From the NCBI GenBank assembly GCA_036250225.1, contig JAPZLL010000021.1, positions 62,001 to 126,000 on the forward strand: DNA of 64,000 nucleotides, given 5' to 3'. Of the stretch, positions 10,063 through 21,126 are shown piece by piece (the first letter of the stretch is position 1; each line of letters starts with the position of its first letter). The translations under genes were made by a program, and so were the position numbers. The stretch comes from Cercophora sp. LCS_1 (taxonomy: Eukaryota > Ascomycota > Sordariomycetes > Sordariales > Lasiosphaeriaceae). A model generated the notes under the pieces. It did no database searches, had not been told where the DNA came from, and was given only the letters and a program-made list of their open reading frames with translations.

Positions 10063-12125
10063 AGAAATGTGCTCTACACCGGAGGGTTAATGGGGGTTGG
10101 AGTTGTTCTGGTTGATGACACAGGGATGGCACATTCGCTTCATGTAATTTCGTTTTCGTTGCCGGCAACTCAGCTATACTTTCCTGACACTGTCCTCTCT
10201 CAAACTATAGGGCACTTGCCCGTTTGGAGGAGAGAACGGCTTGAGCTTTCCTCTGTCTAGGAAAATACAGAGCATCTCAGCAGCTGTTTCCCATTTCCCT
10301 CGTTAGATGATAGGAAGCAGTGACAGAACGCCGAGAGATAGTGCAAGTGCGCTCGGTCCAGTGATAGATGTAAGTCTGGGGCCCGTCCCAGAATTTGATT
10401 CTGTTCTTCAGCATCAACAAGAAGCAGACTTTGTAAGTCAAGTCCCCCACACCCACCCCCAACTGAGGACATCACCTAGTACAGTGACAAGGTGATTGGA
10501 TGCTGATTAGGAGTAGCATCATGACTCGAGGAATTTTTTTTCGGTTTCCTGGTGGGCTTGGCCGTTGGGCGCGCTTCGGCGCTTTGTTTTTGTCGTGCCG
10601 TCCCGGGTATGTCTACATATAGCGTTCACATTCTTGTACTGTTCACACGTGAGCCTTAGCTAACCTATATTTACTCTCTTTAGATGACGACGGGGTAGCG
10701 GATCCCCCCCCGCGTTACCCCCATCCCCGCCGCCACCGCCGTACTCTCCTCCTCGTCCCCCACCACCTCCTTACACTCCTTAATCCCCCGGTCGCCGTCC
10801 TCTCGGCCGGATCCTCGGCAGGAGCTGACCTCCCCCTCGCCACCCCCGTCCGCCCGTCCCTATCGTTGTTTTTTGTTCAGCGATGAATTTCCGATTTCCA
10901 GACGGTTCCCTGCCCGATGGATCACTCGCTTCGTCCTTGGAGGGGTAGAATTGGATGACTTTCAAGATGTGCAAGCAAGCCTCGGGTGAGCGATTCTCCT
11001 GCTACCGGCAAGGATGAGCTGACAGTCGTTTGTCAACAGCACCGTGGGTCATTGTCGATCCGCATTCATCTTGTCCGCAGAAGATTGACAACTCGCAACC
11101 ACCATAACCACCCGACTGGCGTGTCATTGACGGATATCACCACCACCCAGGGACAGGGAGCCTCCGCGTATACTAACCCACAACCAACTGTCACCACTGA
11201 GGCTACCCACCAGCGGCGATGTCAAGACATCACCAGTTGCTGTGCCCATCTCTCCCTACGCGATGCGGTCCATATAACCCCTGCTCTGTGTTGGGAGCTC
11301 GGTGGCGTCGTCTTTGTGACTTCCGACGACCAGCAAAGTTATCGGGTACTGGAAAAAGGGGGTGTTACTCGTCGTCACCGCTTGACTTCGTCCTCAGCTG
11401 GGCATACTACGTCGCGCCATTTCCCATCTTCAGTGCCCCGTGCCAGAATCGCGGTTGCTGGGAGCATTCATTAAATGACGTTCTCGGGGATGCCTCGATT
11501 ACGGTCGAGCAAGCTGTCGACAACGGAGGCTGGTGGGGCTACGGCGCCTACATGGGATTAGGATTTATGATGTGAAAGGCTGATCGGGGTTGCATCGGGT
11601 GCAGGTTACGATGGATTGGAGGACCAAGAGGCTGACGGAGGGGGTGGATGGGACATGAGAAGATTGTGGATATATATACAGGGGGAGAGAGGTGAATAGG
11701 GGCCAGGGGAGGAGGAGGTTGGACATCAAGACCGTGCGGAGGACTCACTGTAGCAGACATGTGGGCGTGAATGATGAATGATGAGGTACGTACCATGGAT
11801 ACATTGTATTGCGATGGGCGGGGAGAAGCAAATCGTGTCCATTGCATCCTAGGCTCACGCTCACTTCTAGCACTTGAGGTTATGTGCTGGATGCTCCACG
11901 TTGACTCATCGTATAGCTCGATGGTGAGGAACATTCGAGAAAGCAAACCTTGACCCAAGCCTTCCATCGCATTCACATGCTCAAGGTATTTAGGCCCTCA
12001 AGCACCCTACGTATCCGCGGAAGAATGAAAACTCGCACCTCACATAACGATCATACCCACTCGACTCAACGTCTCATCGACCAACACGAACATTTCAACC
12101 ACCGCTTCTTCTTCCATCTCACACA
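10063..12125. other. Intergenic, no certain gene
   Basis: About 2.1 kb. A short frame starts at 10307 and meets good GTAAGT donor-like sites near 10370 and 10434, but no downstream exon could be joined without an immediate stop. Frames near 10986-11575 and 11548-11976 lack motifs. The last 100 bases before 12126 are the leader of the SAR1-like gene. Confidence 0.45.
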
Positions 12126-12804
12126 ATGGGCGCATTTGACTGGTTCCACTGCTTCCTTTCATTCCTGGGACTTTGCCCGCCCAAGCCAGCGAAGCTCATC
12201 ATTGCCGGGCTCGAAAACGCCGGAAAATCAAGTCTGCTGCGAAATTTTGCAGTCCATCTGCCGGACTTCGCTGCCGTCGCGTCGCACCCCCGGCTCCGTA
12301 TGAGATGCTGACCAATGGCAACACTTCATTCGTCGCTCTTGACGTTGGCGGCCACCACCAAAACCGGGAACTATGGACAGAGACTCTCTCCGGGGCCATG
12401 GGCGTTATGTTCATGGTTGATGCTCAAGATCCTAGGCGATTGGATGAGGCCGCAGCAGAACCGCACGCTCTCGCCGCCGTTGAGGGGCTTCGGGGGCTCC
12501 CGTTCTTGGTGCTAGGCAATACAACCGATCACCCTAACGCAAGTACGTGATACCCCCGGCATTCACCGAAATGGGAAACCACCGCTTCATCGTGTTGCTA
12601 ACTAAAATGCATCATCAAACAGTCGCATCGCCGGTAGTCATTTGGAATCGACTCCGCGCACACGAAATCACAAACAAACCAAACGGAGACCGACCAATCA
12701 AGGTCTTCATGTGCTCAGTGACCCAAAAACTGGGATATCCGGGGGGGGTACGAAGTGGCCTAGAGGGAAAGCAAGAACGTATAGCTCAGCAAGCAAGAGT
12801 TTAA
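12126..12804 (+). pseudogene. SAR1/ARF-like small GTPase, frameshifted
   Basis: Related to the COPII GTPase Sar1. The N-terminus from the ATG at 12126 matches Sar1 layout, with the G1 loop GLENAGKSS (Sar1 has GLDNAGKTT). After about 55 codons the frame breaks in a run of five C's near 12285-12289; a shift to the next frame recovers the switch and G3 region (DVGGHHQNRELW, FMVDAQDP). An intron 12543-12622 (GTACGT...GCTAAC...CAG) then leads to RPIKVFMCSVTQKLGY, matching the Sar1 C-terminus (RPIEVFMCSV). A second slip at an eight-G run (12741-12748) separates the expected GxxKW end from the frame. The G4 motif NKID reads NTTD, which would weaken guanine recognition. This looks like a diverged paralogue that is decaying. 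Homopolymer sequencing errors could explain the shifts but not the changed G4. The essential SAR1 gene is presumably elsewhere. Confidence 0.75.
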
Positions 12805-12886
12805 CCTTGCCAAAATCTGTCACTCTCAAATCATGGGGTGCTCGCCTTCTTCTTGAGCAACACTGTAGTGGTAACGCTTCCTATTC

Positions 12887-13177
12887 TCAGGTTTCATATC
12901 GCTGGACATCATGCCCCTTTCCTTGTACTGGCAGGGGCTTGAATTCCGTGTCCGGAAGACCGCTAAATTTGGAAAAGTTCTTTTTCCAATGCACGTCAAT
13001 TATACGCATGTGATAGCGTTTCTTCTCGGCCTCATCGATCGGCAACAGATACTTCGTGGGTTCGTGCTCCTGGTTCATCGTCAGGAGGCCATCTGAGGCA
13101 TCAAGTTGCCGGCATTCTGCCTTTGCCCGGAAAGCAGGCGGTAGCTTGTGCTGGTCCTCTGGGATAATCCCGGTCAT
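12887..13177 (-). CDS. Orphan 96-aa protein, possibly a methyltransferase fragment
   Basis: ATG-started 96-aa frame of normal-looking composition (balanced charged residues, few low-complexity runs). It has no recognised domain. The segment KYLLPIDEAEKKRYHM recalls the stretch (roughly YxLPNDExExxR) that precedes the SAM-binding fold in LaeA-like fungal methyltransferases, but no SAM-binding glycine motif follows on this strand. It is therefore either an unrelated small protein or the remnant of such a gene. It sits convergently just past the broken SAR1-like gene. No signal peptide or membrane segment is visible. Confidence 0.35.
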   Translation of the reverse strand: MTGIIPEDQHKLPPAFRAKAECRQLDASDGLLTMNQEHEPTKYLLPIDEAEKKRYHMRIIDVHWKKNFSKFSGLPDTEFKPLPVQGKGHDVQRYET

Positions 13178-13479
13178 GGCTTTGTCTAGGTGAAGGTAAT
13201 GTCGGGATTCGGGTTGCGGTAGGAGACAAGATGCTTGGTGCTATGGCCGCACAATAAAATTGATAGAGGGAAGGTCTGGGCCCTGGAGGTGGCGATAAAG
13301 TTTTGGTGGCTTGAACTCACAACAAAAGATGCCAGGCCAGATGAACCAGATGAGTCTTGCAGCACCACAAGCTCCCCGGGCTAGTGAAGATGAGCATCGT
13401 TCCGTATCAATATTGAGCTAGAAACATGACCTCAAGACATTCCATTCCCCCAAAACGCCGATCGTGCCCTCAAGCTCAA
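13178..13479. other. Short intergenic, nothing seen
   Basis: Three hundred bases between the 96-aa orphan and the secreted-protein gene; no motif, repeat or convincing frame. Confidence 0.5.
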
Positions 13480-14056
13480 TCAGCGACCCGGCTCCCCATC
13501 CCCAATATATCGATCCTCCTTCCAGAGCTCGGGAGTAGACGGACGCCAACACCCGTTATCATTCGTCCAGCGCCTCGTGACATCCCGGAAACACTTTCTG
13601 AAGGAGCTAGTGCCAGCTGGTCCTCTCGGGAAGCTCACATCAAGGCGCCAGATCAAGCCATCCTCAAGGTCCCACTCGGTTTCATCATCACGGTGGCAAT
13701 CGACATTGCTCAGATAGAGGCAACCACTGAAGGCCTTCCTCTTCCAGTAGCCGCAAAAGGTTTGGGGGTTGACGCCGATGACCTTGAATCCAATGGTCCA
13801 TCTGTCGAGGCCCCTCTTAACCCTCTTGCCTCTCTCCCATGTGGCGATCTTGCACAATGGGAGCTGAATTTCTGTGTGGGCGATACTGGTCAGCGCAAAC
13901 GGGATCGGAGTCATGGGTGAGAGAGGGTGTACCGCTTGAGGTGGTGTAATTCTTCACTGCGGACGCGGCAACAATAGCGGACGACGCAGTGGCAGCGTAT
14001 GATGCTGCGGCAAAGGGCAACGCCAGGAGGGCGTGGAGGAGGATGGAGAACTGCAT
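13480..14056 (-). CDS. Small secreted six-cysteine protein
   Basis: Predicted 171-aa extracellular protein. Two exons on the minus strand: 14056-13933 and 13871-13480, with a 61-nt intron (GTACAC...GCTGACC...CACAG, phase 1). The N-terminus MQFSILLHALLALPFAAASYA is a clear signal peptide with cleavage likely near residue 18-21. The mature part has six cysteines (PLCKI, TFCGYW, SGCLYL, VDCHRD, RKCFRD, NGCWRP), an even number compatible with three disulphides, and is rich in Trp and Arg. A KRVKR basic site lies near residue 58. I recognise no family; size, signal and cysteines fit a candidate effector or cell-wall protein. The last 20 residues are uncertain, since a further intron could alter them. 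It lies in the gene-poor accessory stretch. Confidence 0.6.
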
Positions 14057-16395
14057 CTTCACGCCGTTGAACTGAGGTGGCGATGGCAATGGTGGTGGAT
14101 AGTTGTGACTGCGCTGGTGAAGAGGTAGCAATGTTGACGGCTGGGGGCGCCGAACGAAGGGTGGTTGATGTTATGTGTTAAAATTCTGTGGCCACAGGGT
14201 ACGGGGACATAAAGCCCTGCCTCGAACAAGCTTTCCAAACAACCGGTCGGACCGAGGCCGGCAAGGGCGGCGGACCGAGGTCGGTGAGACTGACGACTGA
14301 GGCCCGTAGGCTCAACGGATCACCAAGCTTCAGTGGCCTAAGTCATCGAATACACGTCGAATGGTTTGGCAAGTGGTTGGTCCTATTCCTGGACGTGACT
14401 CGAGTGAGATCGCTGTCCCGGCATCCCATGCCAGAGAAGAGACCCGAAGGCCATCATGGCGACGGCCCAATGGGTCTACGCGGCGGTGTTCGGGTCGTGT
14501 AGTCGGATCTTGCGGTGTCTCGAAGGGAATGCTGTGCTAGCTGCCGGCTAGGCTTGAGTGAGCTGTCGTCGGTTGTTCTGTCGGCAAAGTAAGGCATCAA
14601 CAGTTTCATTTGTAGTCCTGGCTCGAGACATGTCGTTAGCGGTCGTCACTGCAAGGTGGGATCCTACTGCTCAGCCTCCCCCGCAATCTTTCTCCCCCCC
14701 CCCCCCCCCCCAGAGGAACAAGGAGGGCAACGTGCAATATGACGTGCAGCAAGAGAGAACCACGTTACCTAGGCTTGGAGAGGTACCCGGGCAAGAAAGA
14801 AATGAGCCATGCAATGCGGCTGTCGGCACTTGAGCTGGTTCCATTCAGTTGTCTCTTGCAAGAGTGCCTGGACTAAATGGCTCGAGGCCTCCAAACCGGC
14901 ATTCAAGGCCTCTGAATAATGCCAGAAGGCCTTCGGATTCTATTCTTACGCCGCATCAAGAGCGAGATTGACGTTTGGATTTCTCGATAGGTCGCTTATT
15001 CTTGTCAAGGACTTGACGGGCCTCAATAGAACGTCCAGGGCAAGGCACCTGGGTGTCGATGCAACGGGGCCACCGGGGGAAGGGAGTTGGTCCTGAACAC
15101 TATCTCGGCGTGCCAGCCCAGAGGTAATGAGGTACAGCCTCCACAAAGAGGAATGGTCGACCAATGCCGAGGATCGACGCACATACACATCGGTTGGCGT
15201 GCGCGGCTCAGGTGCTGCGGAGGTCGCGCGCCTCGTTCAGGTAACCGATCAGGCCTCCCGTTCGCCTGGGCAACCGGTGGGAGAACAGCGAGGCTACCGT
15301 CGACACATTTTTAGAAGCAACGGGAATCGATAACGGAGACAAAACAGTTGAGAGGGGGCTCAGGATGGACAATCTGCGGGCCAGGTGACGGAGTCCTCGA
15401 CGGTGGCCCATTCTCAAGGGGAAGGTGCAATGGGGCGCCCATGGACGCCTTAGTGACCGTTAGCGTTGGATCGCAGTTTCCTTCCAGCTCGTGGGGGGCC
15501 TCTCAACCGTGTGAGGTCTCCAGAGCTGTTTCATAGCCCTGAGGCGGCAGGGTCTCGATTCAGACAGACCAAGTGCACCCTGCTTGGTTTGGGTACGGAC
15601 GAGGGCAGGGGTGTGACAGAAAAGAACCACGTAACAGCCGTTCGCGATTGAGCTGGCTCTCCCCGGCGGGTTCTACCGAAAATACCTGAGCCAACGCGCT
15701 CGAGGCCCTTGGAATGGCTTTCAAGGCATCTGGACTGTTTTGGAAGGACTTTGTATTTTCAATTTACCCTTTTCAGAGTGAAAACGGACGTTTCGCGGCT
15801 GGGTGGCTGTCAGGAACGGGGGTCGTTAAAGCGGCGAGCACTCGCGTTGCAACCCTTTGCACAATTGGGCATGCTTGGTGCAGCCAACGAAACCAACCAG
15901 CCAGAGGATAGCACAAAGGATGCTGTTACAGAGTCCGACTATTGGGAGGCGTCGCTGGAACTGTGGACACTCTGGCGCTGTCGCTGCCGTCGGTCCTCAC
16001 TAGCGAGCGGGTCATGGTGAGGTTCAGCTGGCAAGTCACCAACGAAGCCAAGGGGCGATTTGTTTGTTGAAAAGGGGTAGACCCCAAATTCAGAGGCATA
16101 AAATAGCATTTCGGATGCCTTGTATAAACAGCTCCTTGAACTCTCGAGATGCCATCAACTGGATTAGTGGACGGACGCTTTTGTCGCTCACTTGGCTGGC
16201 ATCCAATCATTGAGCTGTGAAAATCTTCGGCCATGAGCATTGCGACAACCCAATCAGTCCAACATTAGTTATTTACGCGCTACATTACTATATATGCCGT
16301 GTCCCAGTTCATGCCCAAACAATGACAACCATGATCATGTGCACCAAACAGCCGGGTATCTATGCGTATCCATCGCCAGCTCATCCCGCTCCAGA
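14057..16395. other. Intergenic, no gene supported
   Basis: About 2.3 kb. It contains an 18-C homopolymer at 14694-14711. Two stretches near 14820-14930 and 15647-15740 share scattered words (TGAGCTGG, GCTCGAGGCC, TTCAAGGC.TCTG), which may mark an old duplication. ATG-started frames of 60-105 codons exist on both strands but none has a motif or splice pattern. Confidence 0.45.
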
Positions 16396-17758
16396 CTACC
16401 CATGTTTCTCTCGCCTTTTGTCATTACCCGAATCTACACCGTTCTTCTCGCTCGGCGGTATCTCAGGGATGCTGAAGCGCTTCCGTAACTCCTGAATCAA
16501 AGGACCCATCTCGTAGAAGCTCTCATTGTTTTCGAAGCTCTCACAGGGCGACGGGTTAAAAGGTAAAAGCCAATCAGCAATGTTACTGCCCATGACCGAT
16601 TTCCAGTTGCGATAAAGACCCAAATCCCAGGGATTCTCCCCCTTTTCGGTCCTGACAATCGCGAATGTCCGCGCGGCAAGCCGGTCTCTTGGTGAGACAG
16701 GCTCGACCGTTCCGGCTCGCTCCAGCGACGGGGGAGTTGCCGATGCTCCGTCCCTTGAAAGCGGATAGGTGATGACGCCGTATCCGGCCCCGGGTGGGGT
16801 GCCGCGAGGGACTCGGATGGCAAGCTGGTGAACCAGCGTCTTGGCCTTGACGAAGTCAACGTTGGTCAGGTTCACGCAGATGTAGTGCACCGCGGTTCCT
16901 GTCATCGCAAAGGTAAAGATGCCAAAGAAGCCGGCGATGGCAAGAACCGCGATGATAAACCCGTCGGTCGTAAGTCCGTCTTCGATCAAGTCTCTCAAGC
17001 AGATCGCGGCACCGACAATGACTATGGCGCAGTAGATGGCCGTGTAAAAGGTGAATTGTACGAAGAACTTGTATGCTGCTGGCTGTTAGCTCGAGCCGTT
17101 GGCTGCAGGACTGACTGTTGCTCACATGTTTCCCCAACAATGCCGCCGACCCAGGGGCAGTAGTGGTCCATTTTCCGCACGCACCGGCCAATTTCGCTGC
17201 AGTGGGAAGCCCTGTCCTGTTTCCAGTTGCAACAAGAGCTACACCACCGCGGACGGCCATCTGTGTGGCAAATAAAGACATCCTTGCTGTAGAAGCGCTC
17301 TAGGCCTGGACTGTCGACATTGGGGTCGGGCCAGTATCCTTCATACCGCTGGGCCTCTAGGTCATCTCCTCGAAGTCGCCCACAGGGACCACTCTGTCTC
17401 CGCTTCTCCTTCACCTCCTTTTTGTGTCTCTGTCGCTGTTCCACAGCCAACGGACCGAGGGGCACCACGCCTGGATTGAATAGGATCACCAGAAAGAGTC
17501 GCAAATACGTTAAAAGCATCAACAGGAGGAAAACGAAGTGGAGAGCGAGGAGTGCCGTCGCGGTGCGGGATTGATGCTGTTTGTTGATGAAGAAATCAAC
17601 TGCGGCGCGTTAGCAACCTGGAAATCACCAGGAGCCGAGGCAGACATACCGCAGATACGTTTCACGAATACATAGGTGGCAAATCCAACGCAGCCAGCTA
17701 GGAACAACGGTATAAGTCGCGTGACCCAACGCGTTCCCGACCGACGAGCTGCAACCAT
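16396..17758 (-). CDS. pfa5: Palmitoyltransferase Pfa5 (DHHC family)
   Basis: Integral-membrane protein S-acyltransferase, 420 aa, which attaches palmitate to cysteines of membrane-associated proteins. Three exons on the minus strand: 17758-17650, 17599-17126 and 17075-16396, with introns GTATGT...GCAG and GTGAGC...CAG. Two hydrophobic segments precede the Cys-rich domain (residues about 15-32 and 52-80), and two follow (FYTAIYCAIVIVGAAIC and a segment around FGIFTFAM). The Cys-rich domain (about 147-190) holds the Cys/His zinc ligands and the catalytic tetrapeptide DHYC at 181-184 in MDHYCPWVGG. DHYC rather than DHHC is also found in yeast Pfa5 and Akr1, which supports the assignment. The cytosolic tail ends in a basic stretch. 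Splicing rebuilds GETSYKFFVQF, the usual join after the active site. Confidence 0.93.
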
Positions 17759-19640
17759 CGCGTCTTGTCGGGGGGCATAGAGACGGGGGCGCCGGCAACG
17801 AAAGCCCGCTCGGCTGCGGGCGCAAACGTGCAGAAAAGAGCGTGCGAATGGAAAGGCGCGAACCGGCCTGCAATTTACTACTGTCGGGACATGGAAGACG
17901 CACGATCGCCTGCAGGGACCGACCTGGAGACGTCAAGACCGATGGGTGTCGTTGGATTGAAGTTGCGCCAAAGCTCGATGCGGGATGACGTTGGGATTGG
18001 ATGAACCGTGAGCGCTGCACGAACAGAGCGGGTCTTCATCTTCTGTCTGGTCCGTGCAGTCCAAGCGGCTGCGCGAACAGCGAGAGACTGGGGTGATACC
18101 GTTACATTCAACGGTTTGGACAGGCACCGTTTCAGAACCTTCAGCCCTACCAACGCTTCATCGGTTTCCAAACCTAAGTGGTCGCGATGTAAATTTACCC
18201 CATCACACCCTCATTGGGCACCAACACCATCTCGTCGTATCAGAGACACGAGTTACGTTCCTTCAATGGCTGCGCCCTGAAAAAACGCGCGCCGGACGCG
18301 CCTCCCCCAACCTGAGGATGCTAGGCTTGGGTCCGCGACATTCGGGACCTTTCGAAAGCCTGACAACCACTCTTGCGGAGAATCCTGATCGTTGGTATTC
18401 GCGTGATTCTCGGCATTGGTTGGCTATCCTGGTTGGACACCGACATTCCTTTCTCGTCCCTAGCCCACACACCTTGGTGTGTATTGGAATTGCACTTTCC
18501 TGTGACAGCGCGCTTGATTCGCCAATGGACCGGGAAGACGGGGAACACAGGGAATATCGTGGTCCAACGGTGTGAAGCGGAGAAGCATACAGCGCCGCGA
18601 ATCCCGTTTCCCCTTCCAATTTTAGACCACGTAACCGACTTATTGGGAAGTGCATCCCAACGACATTCGATGGTGCGGCTCTACTGTCTCCGCTCCCCAG
18701 GCCTAGACGACTCTTTCCACAACACCGTTCTAGGGATCACACAGCGTGGGATTTCCCGTCGCAACAGGACCCGGTTGCAATAGGACTGATCGCATACCTA
18801 GGGATGGCCTCCCGTCTGTTCAGCCCAGTGGCTTGTGGCGTCGATCAACCTTGTTATGCTGTGAATCCGGTCGTGACCCGACCAGCTGGACGACAACACC
18901 GAATTGCGGCAGAGCCTCATACACTTTGTCTCAGTTTCTTGCCCAGTCGAAGTTGACCTGCCGCGTTGGTGGTCGGTGAACCTGGACACGTTCTTTCTCA
19001 GCCGCATTTAGGGACGACTGCACCCACAGCCAAACAATGCTGCGAGCCTACAGCGCGTCGAAACGCGGCAGGCCCTGTCTAGGCATCTCGCATCTCGCAC
19101 ATGGGCAACTCAACGGTCGCATGAGGGTGTGGCCGACGTCTGTTGGCCTGGGTGGCGGCCTTGGGATCGGAGACCTCATCACAGAGCCTCATCCCCAAGT
19201 GCAAGTATAAAGACCGACGGTAACTCGACTCTCGATTGTGCTCTTCGGCTGCATTATTCGGCCGCACTGACGCATACGGAGCATACTTGGACACCCGCAG
19301 TGACTGGCCATGATTCACAACGACCCTGGGAACGCCACCTAGGACTCGACATCCCTGGAGCCGAACCGCACGGCTGGATCCGAACTACTTGCCTGGCGTC
19401 AGAGGACTGGCCTGGCGTCTGGTTAAATGCGAGGGGTACCCGTCAATACTGATGGGAGCCAACTGTTTCCACAACTTCCTGACTGCTGCCCTCGGCCCCT
19501 GTCTGAGCGACTCGGCAACACCGTGAGGGATATATCACCACGTCGACACCCCTGAGAGCAATGACACACAACGAACCGAGCTGCGTTGCCTTTTCGATAT
19601 GGCCCGTGCCTCATACGGAGTCCTGCGGGTTATTCCTGGG

Positions 19641-19647
19641 TATATAA
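19641..19647 (+). promoter_or_regulatory. TATA box ahead of 93-aa candidate
   Basis: TATATAA lies 111 nt before the ATG at 19752 and is followed by a pyrimidine-rich stretch of the kind seen at fungal start regions. Confidence 0.4.
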
Positions 19648-19751
19648 CCTCACTGCGCCGTTGGTGTTCTCTTGGTCTTCCCTATGGTCTGCATCACTGA
19701 CTGCGACAGATTTCTACCCACCTTGAAAGGAAGAAGCCTTCCAGAAGGGAG

Positions 19752-20033
19752 ATGCCTGCCTACGAATCATCGCCTTCGACACCTACCCCGACTTGCACCC
19801 CTGATTCGACTTATTTCGATATAGATGCATATACCCCGATAGATGGCTGCCTTTGTGATATGAAGGTACCGGGGTTGCTCCTGATTGGGGGTGACATTGA
19901 CCGCTCAACACGGCTTCGGTCTGTCAATTCGCCGACCCCTCTTCTTTCACATCGGCCGGCGCCGTCCCCACCGGCATCGATGCGGCTCAACAGAAATGCC
20001 GGAATGACGACGCAGACTGGGCGTGCACTATGA
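19752..20033 (+). CDS. Possible small Ser/Thr/Pro-rich protein
   Basis: A 93-aa ATG frame. The first 38 residues look the most protein-like (Ser/Thr/Pro-rich, then FDIDAYTPIDGCLCDMK). The rest is basic and of uncertain quality, so the true gene may splice after residue 38 into the Cys-containing sequence at 20040-20220, though I could not find a join with consistent phase. Support comes mainly from a TATA box 111 nt upstream. No family resemblance. Confidence 0.3.
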   Translation: MPAYESSPSTPTPTCTPDSTYFDIDAYTPIDGCLCDMKVPGLLLIGGDIDRSTRLRSVNSPTPLLSHRPAPSPPASMRLNRNAGMTTQTGRAL

Positions 20034-21119
20034 CACGCCGCCGACATGCATCGTGTGCGAGACCACCACCAAGCATTCACGCGTGGGAGCCGTCGAAACC
20101 CGGACGGCCACCCAGTTCCCCTCATCGCAGAGCCGCATGTCTGACTCAAGTCGTTTTGATACCTGCGGGGCCAGGCATCCCGCGCACCGCAAGGCTGCCA
20201 CTTGGCGACAACACGCTTAGTCCCAGCTCTTCCATGGGCGGACACACAAAAAACTCCTCGCGTAAAGCCCTACCATCGGTGAGGTTCACCGAGCTCTATG
20301 TTGGCGGGCGATGGCAGTGCTTGCGGGCGAAATAGGGCTCGACGACGGGCTATGACCCCGGACCCCGATTTATTGCCTTCCACATGCTAACGTGCCCAGG
20401 CGAGGACGGACTCGGGGCGGCAGCTGCTCACCCCGCACAACGTACAGCGACGGGGGCTGGAGCAGAGCCGCACAAGTACCAGTCTCCTGGCAGCCGTGGC
20501 CGTCCCTTTGCTGGGCCTTTGCTTGCCCCCCTCCCCTCCGGTTATCCTTTTGACACACGCATGCTCCATGCATACCAGGGGTGTCAGCCCTAAATCCCGC
20601 CGACCGATCCTTCGAACGCGCTTCCAGAACAAAGACCCGCGTGCCCTGGCTCGGGCATTAGGAGCTATCAACCTTCGCAAGCATCTCATCTCCGCTGCGG
20701 GGCCGTTGCCATGCTGCGCCAGGGCCTGACCGAGGGCTGCCCCGGTTCCCAGCTTTCGGTGGCTGGATTCTCATACAAGTGTTGGGACAAAGTCATCGGT
20801 TGTGAGTCTTTGCGGACGTCGCGCTGGCCAACGGCTCAACAAACCGGTTGTCGCCTCAGCATTCGACCCATGCGCCTTCCTGCTCGCCCTGCCGGCAGTC
20901 GAGATTGCCTACCTCAAGGTAGTCATTCCCAAGTGGATACGATGGCGGAGTCGCGCAGCGAGCGTTAGGAGAGTGATGTTGTTGGCCGAAAGTGTCGGTC
21001 AGTCGTTTCGCCAGCTTCAAGCAAGCATAGTTCTTCCGGGCAAGGCAACGACACTATGAATTGCCATTGCCCTGAATTCGTTGGTTTGGAAGTTCAGCCA
21101 TTATGCATCACCCCGTTGT

Positions 21120-21126
21120 TATAAAG
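21120..21126 (+). promoter_or_regulatory. TATA box of second microprotein gene
   Basis: TATAAAG lies 133 nt before the ATG at 21253, with a CT/CA-rich leader between. The arrangement matches that of the related gene at 9838. Confidence 0.55.

Noticed and set aside
11219..11575. A 118-codon frame ending in a Gly/Met-rich tail
   Set aside because: No family likeness or promoter element; composition does not rise above neighbouring frames.
12778..12840. TAGCTCAGCAAG, similar to a tRNA A-box
   Set aside because: It lies at the end of the SAR1-like frame, and no matching acceptor or T-arm follows.
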